A stretch of DNA of 64,000 nucleotides, taken from Faucicola mancuniensis (GTDB lineage: Bacteria > Pseudomonadota > Gammaproteobacteria > Pseudomonadales > Moraxellaceae). The notes beneath the pieces are model-generated. The model saw only the letters and a program-made list of their open reading frames with translations. It was not told where the DNA came from and made no database searches. This document shows, piece after piece, positions 35,217-43,281 of this stretch. The translations under genes were made by a program, and so were the position numbers. The DNA is taken from assembly GCF_046523945.1 (NCBI RefSeq), contig NZ_CP171363.1, positions 496,001 through 560,000 on the forward strand. The letters run 5' to 3'. The number at the start of each line of letters is the position of its first letter. Position 1 is the first letter of the stretch.

Positions 35217-36677
35217 TTAATTTTGCGTCAAATACAAATTATTCTTCGCCAAATCTTGACATAACTGCCCCACATTGCCTGCCCCTTGCGTAATTAGCAA
35301 ATCATTGCCTTTTAACGCCACCTTCAGCACTTGGGCGATTTGTTCTTTATCATTAACATTTAGCACAATCGGCTCAACCTGCCCACGCTCACGCATTGAG
35401 CGAGCCAAATCATCACTGGTCGCCCCTTTAATCAGCTCTTCACCAGCACTATAAACATCAAGCAAAATCAGCTTATCCACTTGCGACAAACACGCCACAA
35501 AATCATTAAAACAATCCCTAGTACGGCTGTAACGGTGTGGCTGAAAAATCATCACAAGACGGCGGTCAGGGTAGCTTTGGCGAGCGGTAGCAATGGTTGC
35601 CAACACTTCGGTGGGGTGATGACCGTAATCGTCAATGAGCAAAATATCTCCGTCATCTTTCACAAAAGTACCATTATTTTCAAACCTACGTCCCACACCC
35701 TTAAATTCAGCAACCGCACGACAAATCGCTTCATCGCTTATACCTTCGTCCGTTGCCATAGTGATTGCCCCAAGTGCGTTATAAACATTGTGCATACCTG
35801 GAATATTTAAGGTAATTTTTAAAGGTTCTTTACCTTTTCTAAGTACAGTAAAATAACTACGAGTGCCGTCTGCTACCACGTCCACCGCTTGCACGTCATT
35901 GTGTTTTTCTAATCCATAAGTCAAAACAGGTCTGCCAATGCGGTCAATCATGCCATAAAGCTCTTTGTCATCGCCACACAGCACCGCCAAGCCATAAAAC
36001 GGCATATTTTGCAAAAATTGAATGTAGGCTTGTTTTAATTTGTCAAAACTGTTCTCATACGTCTCCATGTGGTCTTCGTCAATGTTGGTAACGATACACG
36101 CCATCGGACGCAAGGACAAAAATGACGCATCAGACTCGTCTGCTTCGGCAACCAAATAACGGCTTTCGCCCAAAGACGCATTTTTGCCACTAGCGTTCAA
36201 TTTTCCGCCAATCACATAAGTGGGGTCAAGCCCTGCCTCGGTCAGCATCATGGTTAAAAGGCTTGTCGTGGTGGTTTTGCCGTGAGCCCCTGCCACCGCA
36301 ATGCTATGACGGTAACGCATGAGTTCGCCAAGCATATCGGCACGGCGAATGACAGGAATACGAGCGGTCAGTGCCGACTGAATCTCTGGGTTGGTATGGT
36401 CAATCGCTGACGACACCACAACCACGTCCGCTTCGCTGATATTTTTGCTGTCATGACCGATAAACACCTGTACGCCAAGACTTTGTAAACGCTCAGTTGT
36501 GGCACTTTGTTTGATATCCGAACCTGACACGGTGTAGCCTTGATTATTGACGATTTCGGCAATACCGCACATCCCTGCTCCACCAATACCGACAAAATGC
36601 ACATGACTGGTACGTCGCATACCTGGGGTTTCAATCATACGTTTGGGTAAATTTTTGGCTTTTTTTGCGTTTGTCAT
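35217..36677 (-). CDS. murC: UDP-N-acetylmuramate-L-alanine ligase
   Basis: A 486-residue Mur ligase that adds L-Ala to UDP-MurNAc. The N-terminal Rossmann domain has HFVGIGGAGMCGIAEI, the ATP loop is AVAGAHGKTTTTSLL, then EADESDASFLSLRP and NIDEDHMETY, and the C-terminal domain has DDYGHHPTEVLATI and FQPHRYSRTRD. AAAGAGAAAAGCT precedes the ATG. It follows murG by 139 bp. Confidence 0.98.
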   Translation of the reverse strand: MTNAKKAKNLPKRMIETPGMRRTSHVHFVGIGGAGMCGIAEIVNNQGYTVSGSDIKQSATTERLQSLGVQVFIGHDSKNISEADVVVVSSAIDHTNPEIQSALTARIPVIRRADMLGELMRYRHSIAVAGAHGKTTTTSLLTMMLTEAGLDPTYVIGGKLNASGKNASLGESRYLVAEADESDASFLSLRPMACIVTNIDEDHMETYENSFDKLKQAYIQFLQNMPFYGLAVLCGDDKELYGMIDRIGRPVLTYGLEKHNDVQAVDVVADGTRSYFTVLRKGKEPLKITLNIPGMHNVYNALGAITMATDEGISDEAICRAVAEFKGVGRRFENNGTFVKDDGDILLIDDYGHHPTEVLATIATARQSYPDRRLVMIFQPHRYSRTRDCFNDFVACLSQVDKLILLDVYSAGEELIKGATSDDLARSMRERGQVEPIVLNVNDKEQIAQVLKVALKGNDLLITQGAGNVGQLCQDLAKNNLYLTQN

Positions 36678-36816
36678 AGCTTTTCTCTTTTTATGTAAAA
36701 TGATAGTTTTTTAGTTGATTTTTGTTAAGTATTTAATAAGTTATCTCGTGTTTCCATCAAGGTAAACCCAACAAATTCAAGCCTTGCCAATTTAATGGAT
36801 TGTCATTTTTTACAAT

Positions 36817-37929
36817 TTAATATAAATTATCCAAAATAATTTTCGCACATTGCTCGGTCGCTTGTGGATTGGCAAAGCTATAGGCTTTATTTGCTATTTC
36901 AAGAATTTGTTTACGGTCAAGTTTTGCCAAAATATTTGCCAAATTATCAGCATTTAGCTCTTTTTGCGGTAATAAAAACCCTGCACCATGTTCTGACAGG
37001 CTTTTGGCATTGGCGGTTTGGTGGTCATCAACCGCACTTGGCAACGGTACAAACACCGCAGGCAAGCCAACATTCGCCACTTCCGTTACTGTCAAAGCCC
37101 CTGCACGGCATACAATCACATCCGCCCACGCATAGGCTGCCGCCATATTGTCAATAAACGGCGAAATATCGTATTTGGTTTTTTGTAAATCGGCTTTGGC
37201 ATACACCACTTGCGTGTCTTCAAGGTTATTTTTGCCACATTGATGAAACACTTGCCACGCTGATGCCGTTGGCATGGATTCCAATTTTTTTAAGGTCGGT
37301 GCAATGCTATTATTTAACGCTTGAGCCCCGAGCGAACCGCCCACAACAAGCAAGCGTAACGGACTGGTATCGGTTAATTTCATGCGTTCATTTGGTGTTG
37401 GCAATTTGACAATATTTTCTCGCACAGGATTGCCAACCGTGATAACCTTGTCGCTTGGTAACTGTGAAAATGTGTTTGGAAAGGCTTGCATGACCGTTTT
37501 TGCCATTTTTGCCAAATAACGGTTACTCATGCCTGCAATGGCATTTTGCTCATGAATGATAATCGGCTTTTTGCAAAATTTTGCCCCAAGTCCCCCTGGT
37601 GCAGTTACATAACCACCAAAGCCCACCACCATATCAATTTGATTGGATTGAATAATTTTGACAACAGCTAAAGTTGCTCTTAACAAGGCTTTCGGCGTTT
37701 GTAATAAGCGTTTAAAGCCATTACCACGCAAACCTTGCATATCAATGGCATGATAGACAAAGTCAGTTTTGGCAAGCAAGTCATTTTCCATACCACGTAA
37801 CGTGCCAAGCCAATGCACGACCGCCCCTTGTTTTTGGAGTTCGTGAGCGACCGCCATCGCAGGAAAAACGTGTCCGCCTGTCCCTGCTGCCATCATCAAA
37901 ATGCGTGGTTGTTTACTTGGCTCGCTCAT
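36817..37929 (-). CDS. murG: Lipid II synthase MurG
   Basis: A 370-residue GT-B glycosyltransferase that adds GlcNAc to lipid I on the inner face of the membrane. Motifs: MMAAGTGGHVFPAMAVAHEL (G loop 1), GFGGYVTAPGG (G loop 2), HEQNAIAGMSNRYLAK, VVGGSLGAQALN (G loop 3) and VCRAGALTVTEVANVGLPAVFVPLP. AAGGGCGATTT precedes the ATG. It is the first recognised gene of the murG-to-lpxC cluster in this window. Confidence 0.97.
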   Translation of the reverse strand: MSEPSKQPRILMMAAGTGGHVFPAMAVAHELQKQGAVVHWLGTLRGMENDLLAKTDFVYHAIDMQGLRGNGFKRLLQTPKALLRATLAVVKIIQSNQIDMVVGFGGYVTAPGGLGAKFCKKPIIIHEQNAIAGMSNRYLAKMAKTVMQAFPNTFSQLPSDKVITVGNPVRENIVKLPTPNERMKLTDTSPLRLLVVGGSLGAQALNNSIAPTLKKLESMPTASAWQVFHQCGKNNLEDTQVVYAKADLQKTKYDISPFIDNMAAAYAWADVIVCRAGALTVTEVANVGLPAVFVPLPSAVDDHQTANAKSLSEHGAGFLLPQKELNADNLANILAKLDRKQILEIANKAYSFANPQATEQCAKIILDNLY

Positions 37930-38088
37930 AAATCGCCCTTTTATTGTGCTAAAAATGATTTTGCTAAAAAATGTTGCAAAAATACTGTCAAAAAATGAAG
38001 AAATAATAGCATTTTTTGACTTTTTTTAAAAGGGCTGATAGCATAAGGTTTTTACGTAACTGTTACGCAATTTTTTTTAAATGTAAAT

Positions 38089-38126
38089 AAAAAAAAGAAA
38101 CCAATGCCAGTTGATTTCTTTTTTAT
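38089..38126 (-). terminator. Hairpin past the phoX-like remnant
   Basis: Imperfect AAGAAACCAA and TTGATTTCTT arms flanked by A and T runs, 12 bp past the remnant's stop on the reverse strand. Confidence 0.5.
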
Positions 38127-38137
38127 GTACTTTTGTC

Positions 38138-38569
38138 TTAAAAATTACAAAGATTCACCCCTACTGATGTTTTGATTTTTTGTCCATCACCTACTTTATT
38201 TGGCAAACTGGCAAGTAACATACAGTTGGTTTTATTCGTATATGCGCCGTCATCGGTTTGAATCCATAGCACGCCACATGGGTCAAAATACAAGCCATCT
38301 GGCGATGCCAAATCATTATTGGCAATCAAGCCTGATAAGTTTTCGGCAGCCAAATCAAATGGCGAAGCAAATAGGTAGATATCCCATGTAAAGGTGGTTG
38401 CGGTGTGGTCGCCATTAGCCTCTTCTCAACGGATAATATGACCGTTGGTATTGCCTTTATCGCCTGTATAGTTACGTGGATTGGCAGCGTTCATGCCTTG
38501 TTTGGCACGATGTGAGTTGTTGGTTAAGGTCACATAAATTTCGCCTGTGATTGGGCTAAGTTCTATCAT
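38138..38569 (-). pseudogene. PhoX-family phosphatase remnant
   Basis: Read on the reverse strand from ATG 38569: IELSPITGEIYVTLTNNSHR, then NGHIIR, a TGA (38426-38428), and in the same frame EEANGDHTATTFTWDIYLFASP and SPDGLYFDPCGVLWIQTDDGAY to a TAA at 38138. These are internal motifs of PhoX/DUF839 secreted phosphatases, in which the residue at the TGA is normally Trp (IIRW). Only about 143 codons of a normally 500-700-residue gene remain. An in-frame TAA lies just before the ATG, and the last 20 residues do not match the family. Confidence 0.75.
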
Positions 38570-38683
38570 ATTAGCTACCTTTTATGTGGCTGTTTTTAGG
38601 GTTAAACAAAATTTACATTAGGGTAACAATTTGTTATGACAGTTCGTTGAAATGATGATAACAATTTGATGACAGTCACAAGG

Positions 38684-38905
38684 TTATTTGTGCTTATGCT
38701 GTTCAATCATTTCACTTAATTTTTTATCATTTTGATAAAACTGCTCACACCGCTTACACATCTTACGATGGACGTATAGTCTTAGCTGTTGTAATAGGGT
38801 TAAAGGTTGCTCATGAGCAAGGCTAATCTGCGAAGTTACCTGCTCACAGTCATGAGTCAAAAATTGAATAAATTTTGTGGTATATTTTTTTCGCATACTT
38901 TTCAT
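38684..38905 (-). CDS. Zinc-finger anti-sigma factor of the hvf-type operon
   Basis: A 73-residue soluble protein with DCEQVTSQISLAHEQPLTLLQQLRLYVHRKMCKRCEQFYQND. The HxxxCxxC signature (HRKMCKRC) is that of zinc anti-sigma domains. It resembles the small anti-sigma of the Neisseria ecf operon (MseR type). Such proteins hold an ECF sigma factor until oxidant or metal stress changes the zinc site. The frame is intact and full-length, although the sigma gene just upstream is truncated. Two ATGs (38905 and 38896) are possible. Confidence 0.78.
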   Translation of the reverse strand: MKSMRKKYTTKFIQFLTHDCEQVTSQISLAHEQPLTLLQQLRLYVHRKMCKRCEQFYQNDKKLSEMIEQHKHK

Positions 38906-38955
38906 ATTTTTTTCTAGGACTGACCATTTTTAAATTTCCGTTCTCCTTGAACCTG

Positions 38956-39141
38956 TCAAAGGTGAGAAACACTATTTTGTAAGACATAGCATAGCGAAAA
39001 GACTTCTTGCACCACATCTTCGGCCGCAGTGCTGCCAGCCAATCGGTTGTTGGCAAATCTAAACATTTGCCCATACACCGACTGAATAAATTCATCTGTC
39101 AAGTGTGGATTATTTGGCGTGGTTGGTAGTTTGGTTGGCAT
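38956..39141 (-). pseudogene. Truncated ECF sigma factor
   Basis: From ATG 39141 the frame reads MPTKLPTTPNNPHLTDEFIQ, then VYGQMFRFANNRLAGSTAAEDVVQEVF, which is a sigma-70 region 2 start. It abruptly becomes SLCYVLQNSVSHL and stops at 38956. The rest of region 2 and all of region 4 (over 100 residues) are missing, and no continuation is found in another frame before the anti-sigma gene. A TTG (39168) overlapping the hvfC-like TGA is an alternative start. An internal deletion is the simplest explanation. Confidence 0.78.
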
Positions 39142-39164
39142 GAGTTTTTTAAAAATACTTAAAA

Positions 39165-39950
39165 TCAATGATTTATTTTGATAAAAACACCTTGATTGGT
39201 TAAATCATCAATCAAACTGTCGGCAAAATTGAGCAAAATTGATACATCTGGATAATCAATACGCTTGGCAAAACTCATCATCAAGGCTTCACTGTCCTTA
39301 AAACAACCATCGTCAAAGTCACAGAAACTGTCCGACCTATTATCACCAAGATGTTGGATAAAATCAATCAATAAATAGGTCATCGCATTGATAAGACTAA
39401 ACTTTACTTTATGATAATTATCACGGTACACTAACAAAAACGTATCACACGGCTTTGTTGGCAAAAAGTCCTTGCCAATCTGTTGCACCGACCACGCATA
39501 ATGCAGATTTTGCACAGTATTATTCAATGATAAATTAGGCAAAAATGGCAAATTATCCCCATTAGGTAAAGTGTCCACGAATAATTCAACCCACTCATAA
39601 TGAGCCAATTGGTCAAAAAACATTGGCAATTCAAAATGCAAAGATTGATTTTGGCAAATATCATTCAAAAATTGTACAAATTGAGCGTTAATTTCAATAA
39701 AATATGGACTTTGTAAATGATTAGATTGGATAAAAGCAGCAATTAATTGTTGCCAAACATCAGGATTAATCAGACTTTGGCAAATCGGAAAGCATTGATT
39801 AACAAACGCCGATACGTTATTTTTTACCAATGATTGATACAACTTTTCAGCTCTTTTCGGTAAAAAATTCGGCTCATTGATGCTTACGGCTTGATTGCGG
39901 ATACATTGCCCAAATTGCTGTTGAAATGTGTCTAAAGTTGCTATTTTCAT
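39165..39950 (-). CDS. hvfC: HvfC/DUF2063 peptide-modification partner
   Basis: A 261-residue protein with an N-terminal DUF2063 domain: LDTFQQQFGQCIRNQ, RAEKLYQSLVKNNVSAFVNQCFPICQSLI, SPYFIEINAQFVQFL and LAHYEWVELFVD. In studied Hvf and bufferin systems this protein partners the DUF692 enzyme and helps recruit the precursor peptide. It lies 12 bp after hvfB and is co-oriented. The DUF2063 protein was formerly annotated as a putative DNA-binding protein, but a helper role fits better. Confidence 0.85.
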   Translation of the reverse strand: MKIATLDTFQQQFGQCIRNQAVSINEPNFLPKRAEKLYQSLVKNNVSAFVNQCFPICQSLINPDVWQQLIAAFIQSNHLQSPYFIEINAQFVQFLNDICQNQSLHFELPMFFDQLAHYEWVELFVDTLPNGDNLPFLPNLSLNNTVQNLHYAWSVQQIGKDFLPTKPCDTFLLVYRDNYHKVKFSLINAMTYLLIDFIQHLGDNRSDSFCDFDDGCFKDSEALMMSFAKRIDYPDVSILLNFADSLIDDLTNQGVFIKINH

Positions 39951-39962
39951 GGTTTTTTTCCA

Positions 39963-40886
39963 TCATCGTTTTATGGTTTTAAAACCTTGATTTTGTCTTA
40001 TCGCTTGTTTTTGTTTGATAATCGCCACTTCATTTAGCAAATCCGCCAACGGTGGAAAATTAAAATCTCGCTCCAAGCAAGTGGGAATATCGTTTGCCTG
40101 TTTGCCTGTCCGCTCAAAAATAAGCATATACGCCCTGTCCAACAGTTGCCACACGCCATCAATCACACTTGCCCCATGCGTATCAATAATCAAATCATCG
40201 TCCACATAATGCCCTGCAACATGAATATAACAAGTTTTTTCAAGCGGTAAATCTTGTAAATACTGCTCCACATCAAAGCCAAAATTATGACTATTGACAA
40301 AAACATTATTCACATCAAGGTGCAAAAGACAGTCAGCTTCTTGTATAACAGCAGTGATAAACTCGCTATCGCTCATAGTACTGATACTTGGCTGATAATA
40401 ATAAGACGCATTTTCAAGACCAATTTGACGTCCTAAAATATCTTGTATTTGCCGAATGCGTTTTGCCACCCAAAATACTGCCTCTTCGGTACAAGGAATG
40501 GGAAATAAATCATACAAATGCCCATTTTTATCACTACACCATGACAAATGTTCGGTAAAAAGCAAAATATTATGTGTGTCTAAAAATTTGCCAATATTTT
40601 TAACCAAATCCACATTTAGCGTAGCGGTACTACCAATTGATAACGATAACCCATGACATGCAAAGGCATACCGCTCCGTAAACGGACGCAACATAGCATC
40701 AAAACGACCACCCATTACGCCTGTCTCCGTTATCCAATTCTCAGCAGACACTTCAAAAAAATCTATCAGCGACAAATCTGCTTGTTGTAATTGAAATAAC
40801 AACTCACGGCGAAAACCAAGCCCTGCTCCGTACAAAGTTTGGTTGGTGGTATTTTTGGTAATTGTTTTGGCAAAAGTGTTAGTCAT
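39963..40886 (-). CDS. hvfB: HvfB/DUF692 MNIO-family peptide-modifying enzyme
   Basis: A 307-residue TIM-barrel protein of the multinuclear non-haem iron oxidative (MNIO) family. Motifs: GAGLGFRRELLFQL, DFFEVSAENWI, HGLSLSIGS, FTEHLSWCSDKNG, IGLENASYYY, LLHLDVNNVFVNSHNFGFD and CYIHVAGHYVDDDLIIDTHG, which hold the His, Asp and Glu iron ligands. Characterised relatives turn Cys residues of a partner peptide into oxazolone-thioamide or thiooxazole groups. Its ATG overlaps the DUF2892 stop (ATGA), so translation is coupled. The likely substrate is the Cys-containing product at 41.1-41.5 kb. Confidence 0.9.
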   Translation of the reverse strand: MTNTFAKTITKNTTNQTLYGAGLGFRRELLFQLQQADLSLIDFFEVSAENWITETGVMGGRFDAMLRPFTERYAFACHGLSLSIGSTATLNVDLVKNIGKFLDTHNILLFTEHLSWCSDKNGHLYDLFPIPCTEEAVFWVAKRIRQIQDILGRQIGLENASYYYQPSISTMSDSEFITAVIQEADCLLHLDVNNVFVNSHNFGFDVEQYLQDLPLEKTCYIHVAGHYVDDDLIIDTHGASVIDGVWQLLDRAYMLIFERTGKQANDIPTCLERDFNFPPLADLLNEVAIIKQKQAIRQNQGFKTIKR

Positions 40887-41074
40887 TTTTTGTCAAGTGA
40901 GCAAGTATTAATGCCGATTAAATGGTAAATTGGACAAAAGTTAATAAAGCCAGTAACCAATAAAATCATTCCAATCACCCCAAACCACGAGCCAAAATAA
41001 ACACCTGCTCCGATAATTGCCAAGCCCACCACAATGCGTAATATACGGTCTGCTTTACCTAGATTAATTTTCAT
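40883..41074 (-). CDS. DUF2892 small membrane protein in the hvf operon
   Basis: A 63-residue protein with two hydrophobic helices: KADRILRIVVGLAIIGAGVYFGSW and GVIGMILLVTGFINFCPIYHLIGINTC. The fold is the YgaP-like transmembrane domain, without a rhodanese part. Two Cys near the second helix end (FCP and NTC) are typical of the family. GGAG lies 5 nt before ATG 41074; a longer frame opens at 41116 but overlaps the upstream gene. It occupies the place between precursor and enzyme where other hvf loci have different membrane genes such as DoxX. Its role is unknown. Confidence 0.85.
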   Translation of the reverse strand: MKINLGKADRILRIVVGLAIIGAGVYFGSWFGVIGMILLVTGFINFCPIYHLIGINTCSLDKK

Positions 41075-41097
41075 AAAAACTCCATTATTACTTTGGT

Positions 41098-41457
41098 TTA
41101 ACGTGATGCACCACAACCAGCGTTTGCTGATTTATCGGTTGTGGCGTTGTTGGTGTTATCGCCCATTGCTGTGCCACAGCCTGCGGTTGCTGTTTTACCA
41201 CCACACATACCTTCAGAACATTTGGCTTCCGTAGTTTTTTCCATCATCATAGGCTGTTGGTTTTGGCTAAGATTTTGATTGGTGTGAGTTGATTGTTGCA
41301 TGGCTTCAGCTGGTTTGGCTTGGTTTTGATAACCACTGTCCATTTGTTTTGCACCAAATGGACTTTCGGCACAGCCTCCCAAACCGACTGCTACGATTGA
41401 TGAAACGGCTAAGCTTTTTGCTAAATGCTTACTGGTGGTTTTTTGGTTAAATTGCAT
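41098..41457 (-). CDS. hvfA: HvfA-like precursor peptide (lipobox, C-terminal Cys motifs)
   Basis: A 119-residue small secreted protein. The basic N-terminus and hydrophobic stretch SLAVSSIVAVGLGGC end in LGGC, a plausible lipobox with Cys29. A Gln/Asn/Met-rich linker follows. The C-terminus carries EAKCSEGMCGG (Cys80, Cys85), AGCG (Cys94) and AGCG (Cys115), like the repeated EGKCG-type cores of HvfA peptides that MNIO enzymes modify to bind copper. AAAAAGGAAAATTCTT precedes the ATG. It is the first gene of the operon. A lipid anchor would keep the modified peptide at the membrane; this is inference. Confidence 0.78.
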   Translation of the reverse strand: MQFNQKTTSKHLAKSLAVSSIVAVGLGGCAESPFGAKQMDSGYQNQAKPAEAMQQSTHTNQNLSQNQQPMMMEKTTEAKCSEGMCGGKTATAGCGTAMGDNTNNATTDKSANAGCGASR

Positions 41458-41489
41458 AAGAATTTTCCTTTTTTGATGAAAGTTTCTCC

Positions 41490-41519
41490 TTAGACAAAAT
41501 AGGTGAGAAGTTTCTTACA
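41490..41519 (-). promoter_or_regulatory. Candidate ECF-sigma promoter of the hvf-like operon
   Basis: On the reverse strand TGTAAG (41519-41514) and GTCTAA (41495-41490) are 18 nt apart and lie about 33 nt before the hvfA-like start. They resemble ECF -35 and GTC-type -10 elements better than sigma-70 boxes. It would fit control by the operon's own sigma/anti-sigma pair. Confidence 0.4.
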
Positions 41520-41603
41520 TTTTTTTTACGATTTTTTTCAAATGCTTACAAAAATGATAAAGCCAATACCTACGCCATAGCTTAGCCCTTTATTTTAATC
41601 TGA

Positions 41604-42557
41604 CTATTTTTTCACCAAACTTTCCACAAACGCAATAAAATCATGAGCAATCTGCGTACCACATTGGTCGTCAATCTCACGCACACAAGTTGGGCTGGTT
41701 ACATTAATTTCGGTAATTTGTCCGCCAATCACGTCCAAACCCACAAAATATAAGCCTTTTTCCATCAGCACAGGGGCAACCGTTTCGGCAAGTTCACGCT
41801 CACGAACCGACAACGGCATTGCCACGCCACGCCCACCCGATGCCAGATTGCCACGAGTTTCACCTTCGGCAGGAATGCGAGCCAAACAATAATCCACAGG
41901 TTTACCACCAACTATCAAAATGCGTTTGTCGCCATCTTTAATCTCTGGGATAAATTTTTGAGCCATAATCGGTAAGGTCTCAAGCTGGGTAAGCATTTCA
42001 AGTGTTGAGCCAATGTTTGGACTGTCCGCCGTCAAACGAAAAATCCCCATGCCACCCATGCCATCAAGCGGTTTGACAATCACGTCTTTATGCTCGCTGA
42101 TAAATTCACGAATGTGGCTTTGTTTTTGGCTAACGGTGGTTGGGGTCATCAAATGGGCAAATTGAGTAGCGAACAATTTTTCGTTACAATCTCGCACACT
42201 TTGAGGGTTATTTAACACAAGCACGCCTGCACGCTGGGCATATTCCAACAAGTACAAGCTGTACAAAAATTTCATGTCAAACGGCGGGTCTTTACGCATG
42301 ATAATCACGTCAAAATCAGTGGCTTTTTGCGTAGCCTTTTCGCCCAAGTCATAAAAATGCTCTGGGTTTTTAAAGGTTTTTACCGATTGGCTGTCAATGT
42401 GTAATTCGCCATTTTTTAGCCATAAGTCATTGATTTGGCAATAATTTGCGGTATGTCCACGCTCGTCAATCGCCCAAAGCATGGCAAGGGTGGTGTCTTT
42501 TTTGTAGTTGATGGTTTTGATATCGTCCATCACGATTAAAAATTTTAAATTTTTCAT
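41604..42557 (-). CDS. gshB: Glutathione synthetase
   Basis: A 317-residue ATP-grasp enzyme that joins gamma-glutamylcysteine and glycine. Motifs: IVMDDIKTINYKKDTTLAML, IIMRKDPPFDMKFLYSLYLLE, VLNNPQSVRDCNEKLFAT, VKPLDGMGGMGIFRL, RIPAEGETRGNLASGG and FVGLDVIGGQITEINVTSPT. AGAG lies about 10 nt before the ATG. It follows the vapC-like gene by only 11 bp and is probably transcribed with pyrE and the TA pair. Confidence 0.97.
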   Translation of the reverse strand: MKNLKFLIVMDDIKTINYKKDTTLAMLWAIDERGHTANYCQINDLWLKNGELHIDSQSVKTFKNPEHFYDLGEKATQKATDFDVIIMRKDPPFDMKFLYSLYLLEYAQRAGVLVLNNPQSVRDCNEKLFATQFAHLMTPTTVSQKQSHIREFISEHKDVIVKPLDGMGGMGIFRLTADSPNIGSTLEMLTQLETLPIMAQKFIPEIKDGDKRILIVGGKPVDYCLARIPAEGETRGNLASGGRGVAMPLSVRERELAETVAPVLMEKGLYFVGLDVIGGQITEINVTSPTCVREIDDQCGTQIAHDFIAFVESLVKK

Positions 42558-42568
42558 AAGTTTTCTCT

Positions 42569-43033
42569 TTAGTTTTCAAATAAAGTTTGCCAATCATTTA
42601 ACAACAAAATTGAGCCTAATTGCTTAGTTTTGGCAATATGACGGTTATCAGCCGTTACAAAAGTTGTATGACGATTGATTGCCATTGCATGATAAATGCT
42701 GTCATACATGGACGGATAGCCACTTTTTTCATTACCATTTTGGCAGATTTTTTCTGCAAGTAACCAATCATCATAGCTAGGCTCTTGCAATGTCAAATTA
42801 GCTGATTTATAAAAATTAAGCAAATTTAACGTATCATCAAGAGCAACTTTCTTTTTAGTCGCCACATTAATCACTTCATATTGAAACAATGTGGGTGCGT
42901 AAAAATGTATAAAATGACTGTTGCAATATGTCAAAAAATCAATCGCAATTTCGCTATCTGGTTCATCTTGCAAAATTTTAATTAAAACATTGGCATCAAC
43001 TATCAGTCCGAATACCGCCAAATCTTGGCTCAT
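42569..43033 (-). CDS. VapC-like PIN-domain toxin, intact
   Basis: A 154-residue PIN-domain ribonuclease with all four acidic residues: LIVDANVLIKIL (Asp), LFQYEVINV (Glu), YPSMYDSIYHAMA (Asp) and TFVTADNRH (Asp). VapC toxins cut tRNA or rRNA. The ATG overlaps the antitoxin's TGA (ATGA). Unlike the PIN genes at 18.6 and 35.0 kb, this copy is complete. It sits between pyrE and gshB. Confidence 0.88.
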   Translation of the reverse strand: MSQDLAVFGLIVDANVLIKILQDEPDSEIAIDFLTYCNSHFIHFYAPTLFQYEVINVATKKKVALDDTLNLLNFYKSANLTLQEPSYDDWLLAEKICQNGNEKSGYPSMYDSIYHAMAINRHTTFVTADNRHIAKTKQLGSILLLNDWQTLFEN

Positions 43034-43269
43034 CGCAATTCACCATCTCGGATTTGTCTTAGCAAATCTGTGCTAGAAATGCCTTCATTTTTTGGATATT
43101 TAAAACGAAAATTTTTGATAAGATTATTTAATTTTTCAATATCTTGATTGTAGATATTTTTAAATAACAAATCATTGATAAATTGTGATTGTTTATCTCG
43201 TGAAATCATTTTATCCAAATTTTTGGCAATTGTTTCATCAATATGAAATGTTCTTTCTACTGTTGCCAT
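43030..43269 (-). CDS. Ribbon-helix-helix-like VapB antitoxin
   Basis: A 79-residue protein with a predicted ribbon-helix-helix start (VERTFHIDETIAKNLDKMISRDKQSQFINDLL) and a charged C-terminal toxin-binding tail. It should neutralise the PIN toxin that overlaps its stop and repress the operon. It starts 12 bp after the pyrE stop, so pyrE transcription probably reads into the TA pair. Confidence 0.8.
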   Translation of the reverse strand: MATVERTFHIDETIAKNLDKMISRDKQSQFINDLLFKNIYNQDIEKLNNLIKNFRFKYPKNEGISSTDLLRQIRDGELR

Positions 43270-43281
43270 AATATTCCCCTT

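Noticed and set aside
38850..39095. An 81-codon reverse-strand frame spanning the sigma/anti-sigma junction
   Set aside because: It overlaps the sigma remnant and the anti-sigma start in another frame and its product has no recognisable features.
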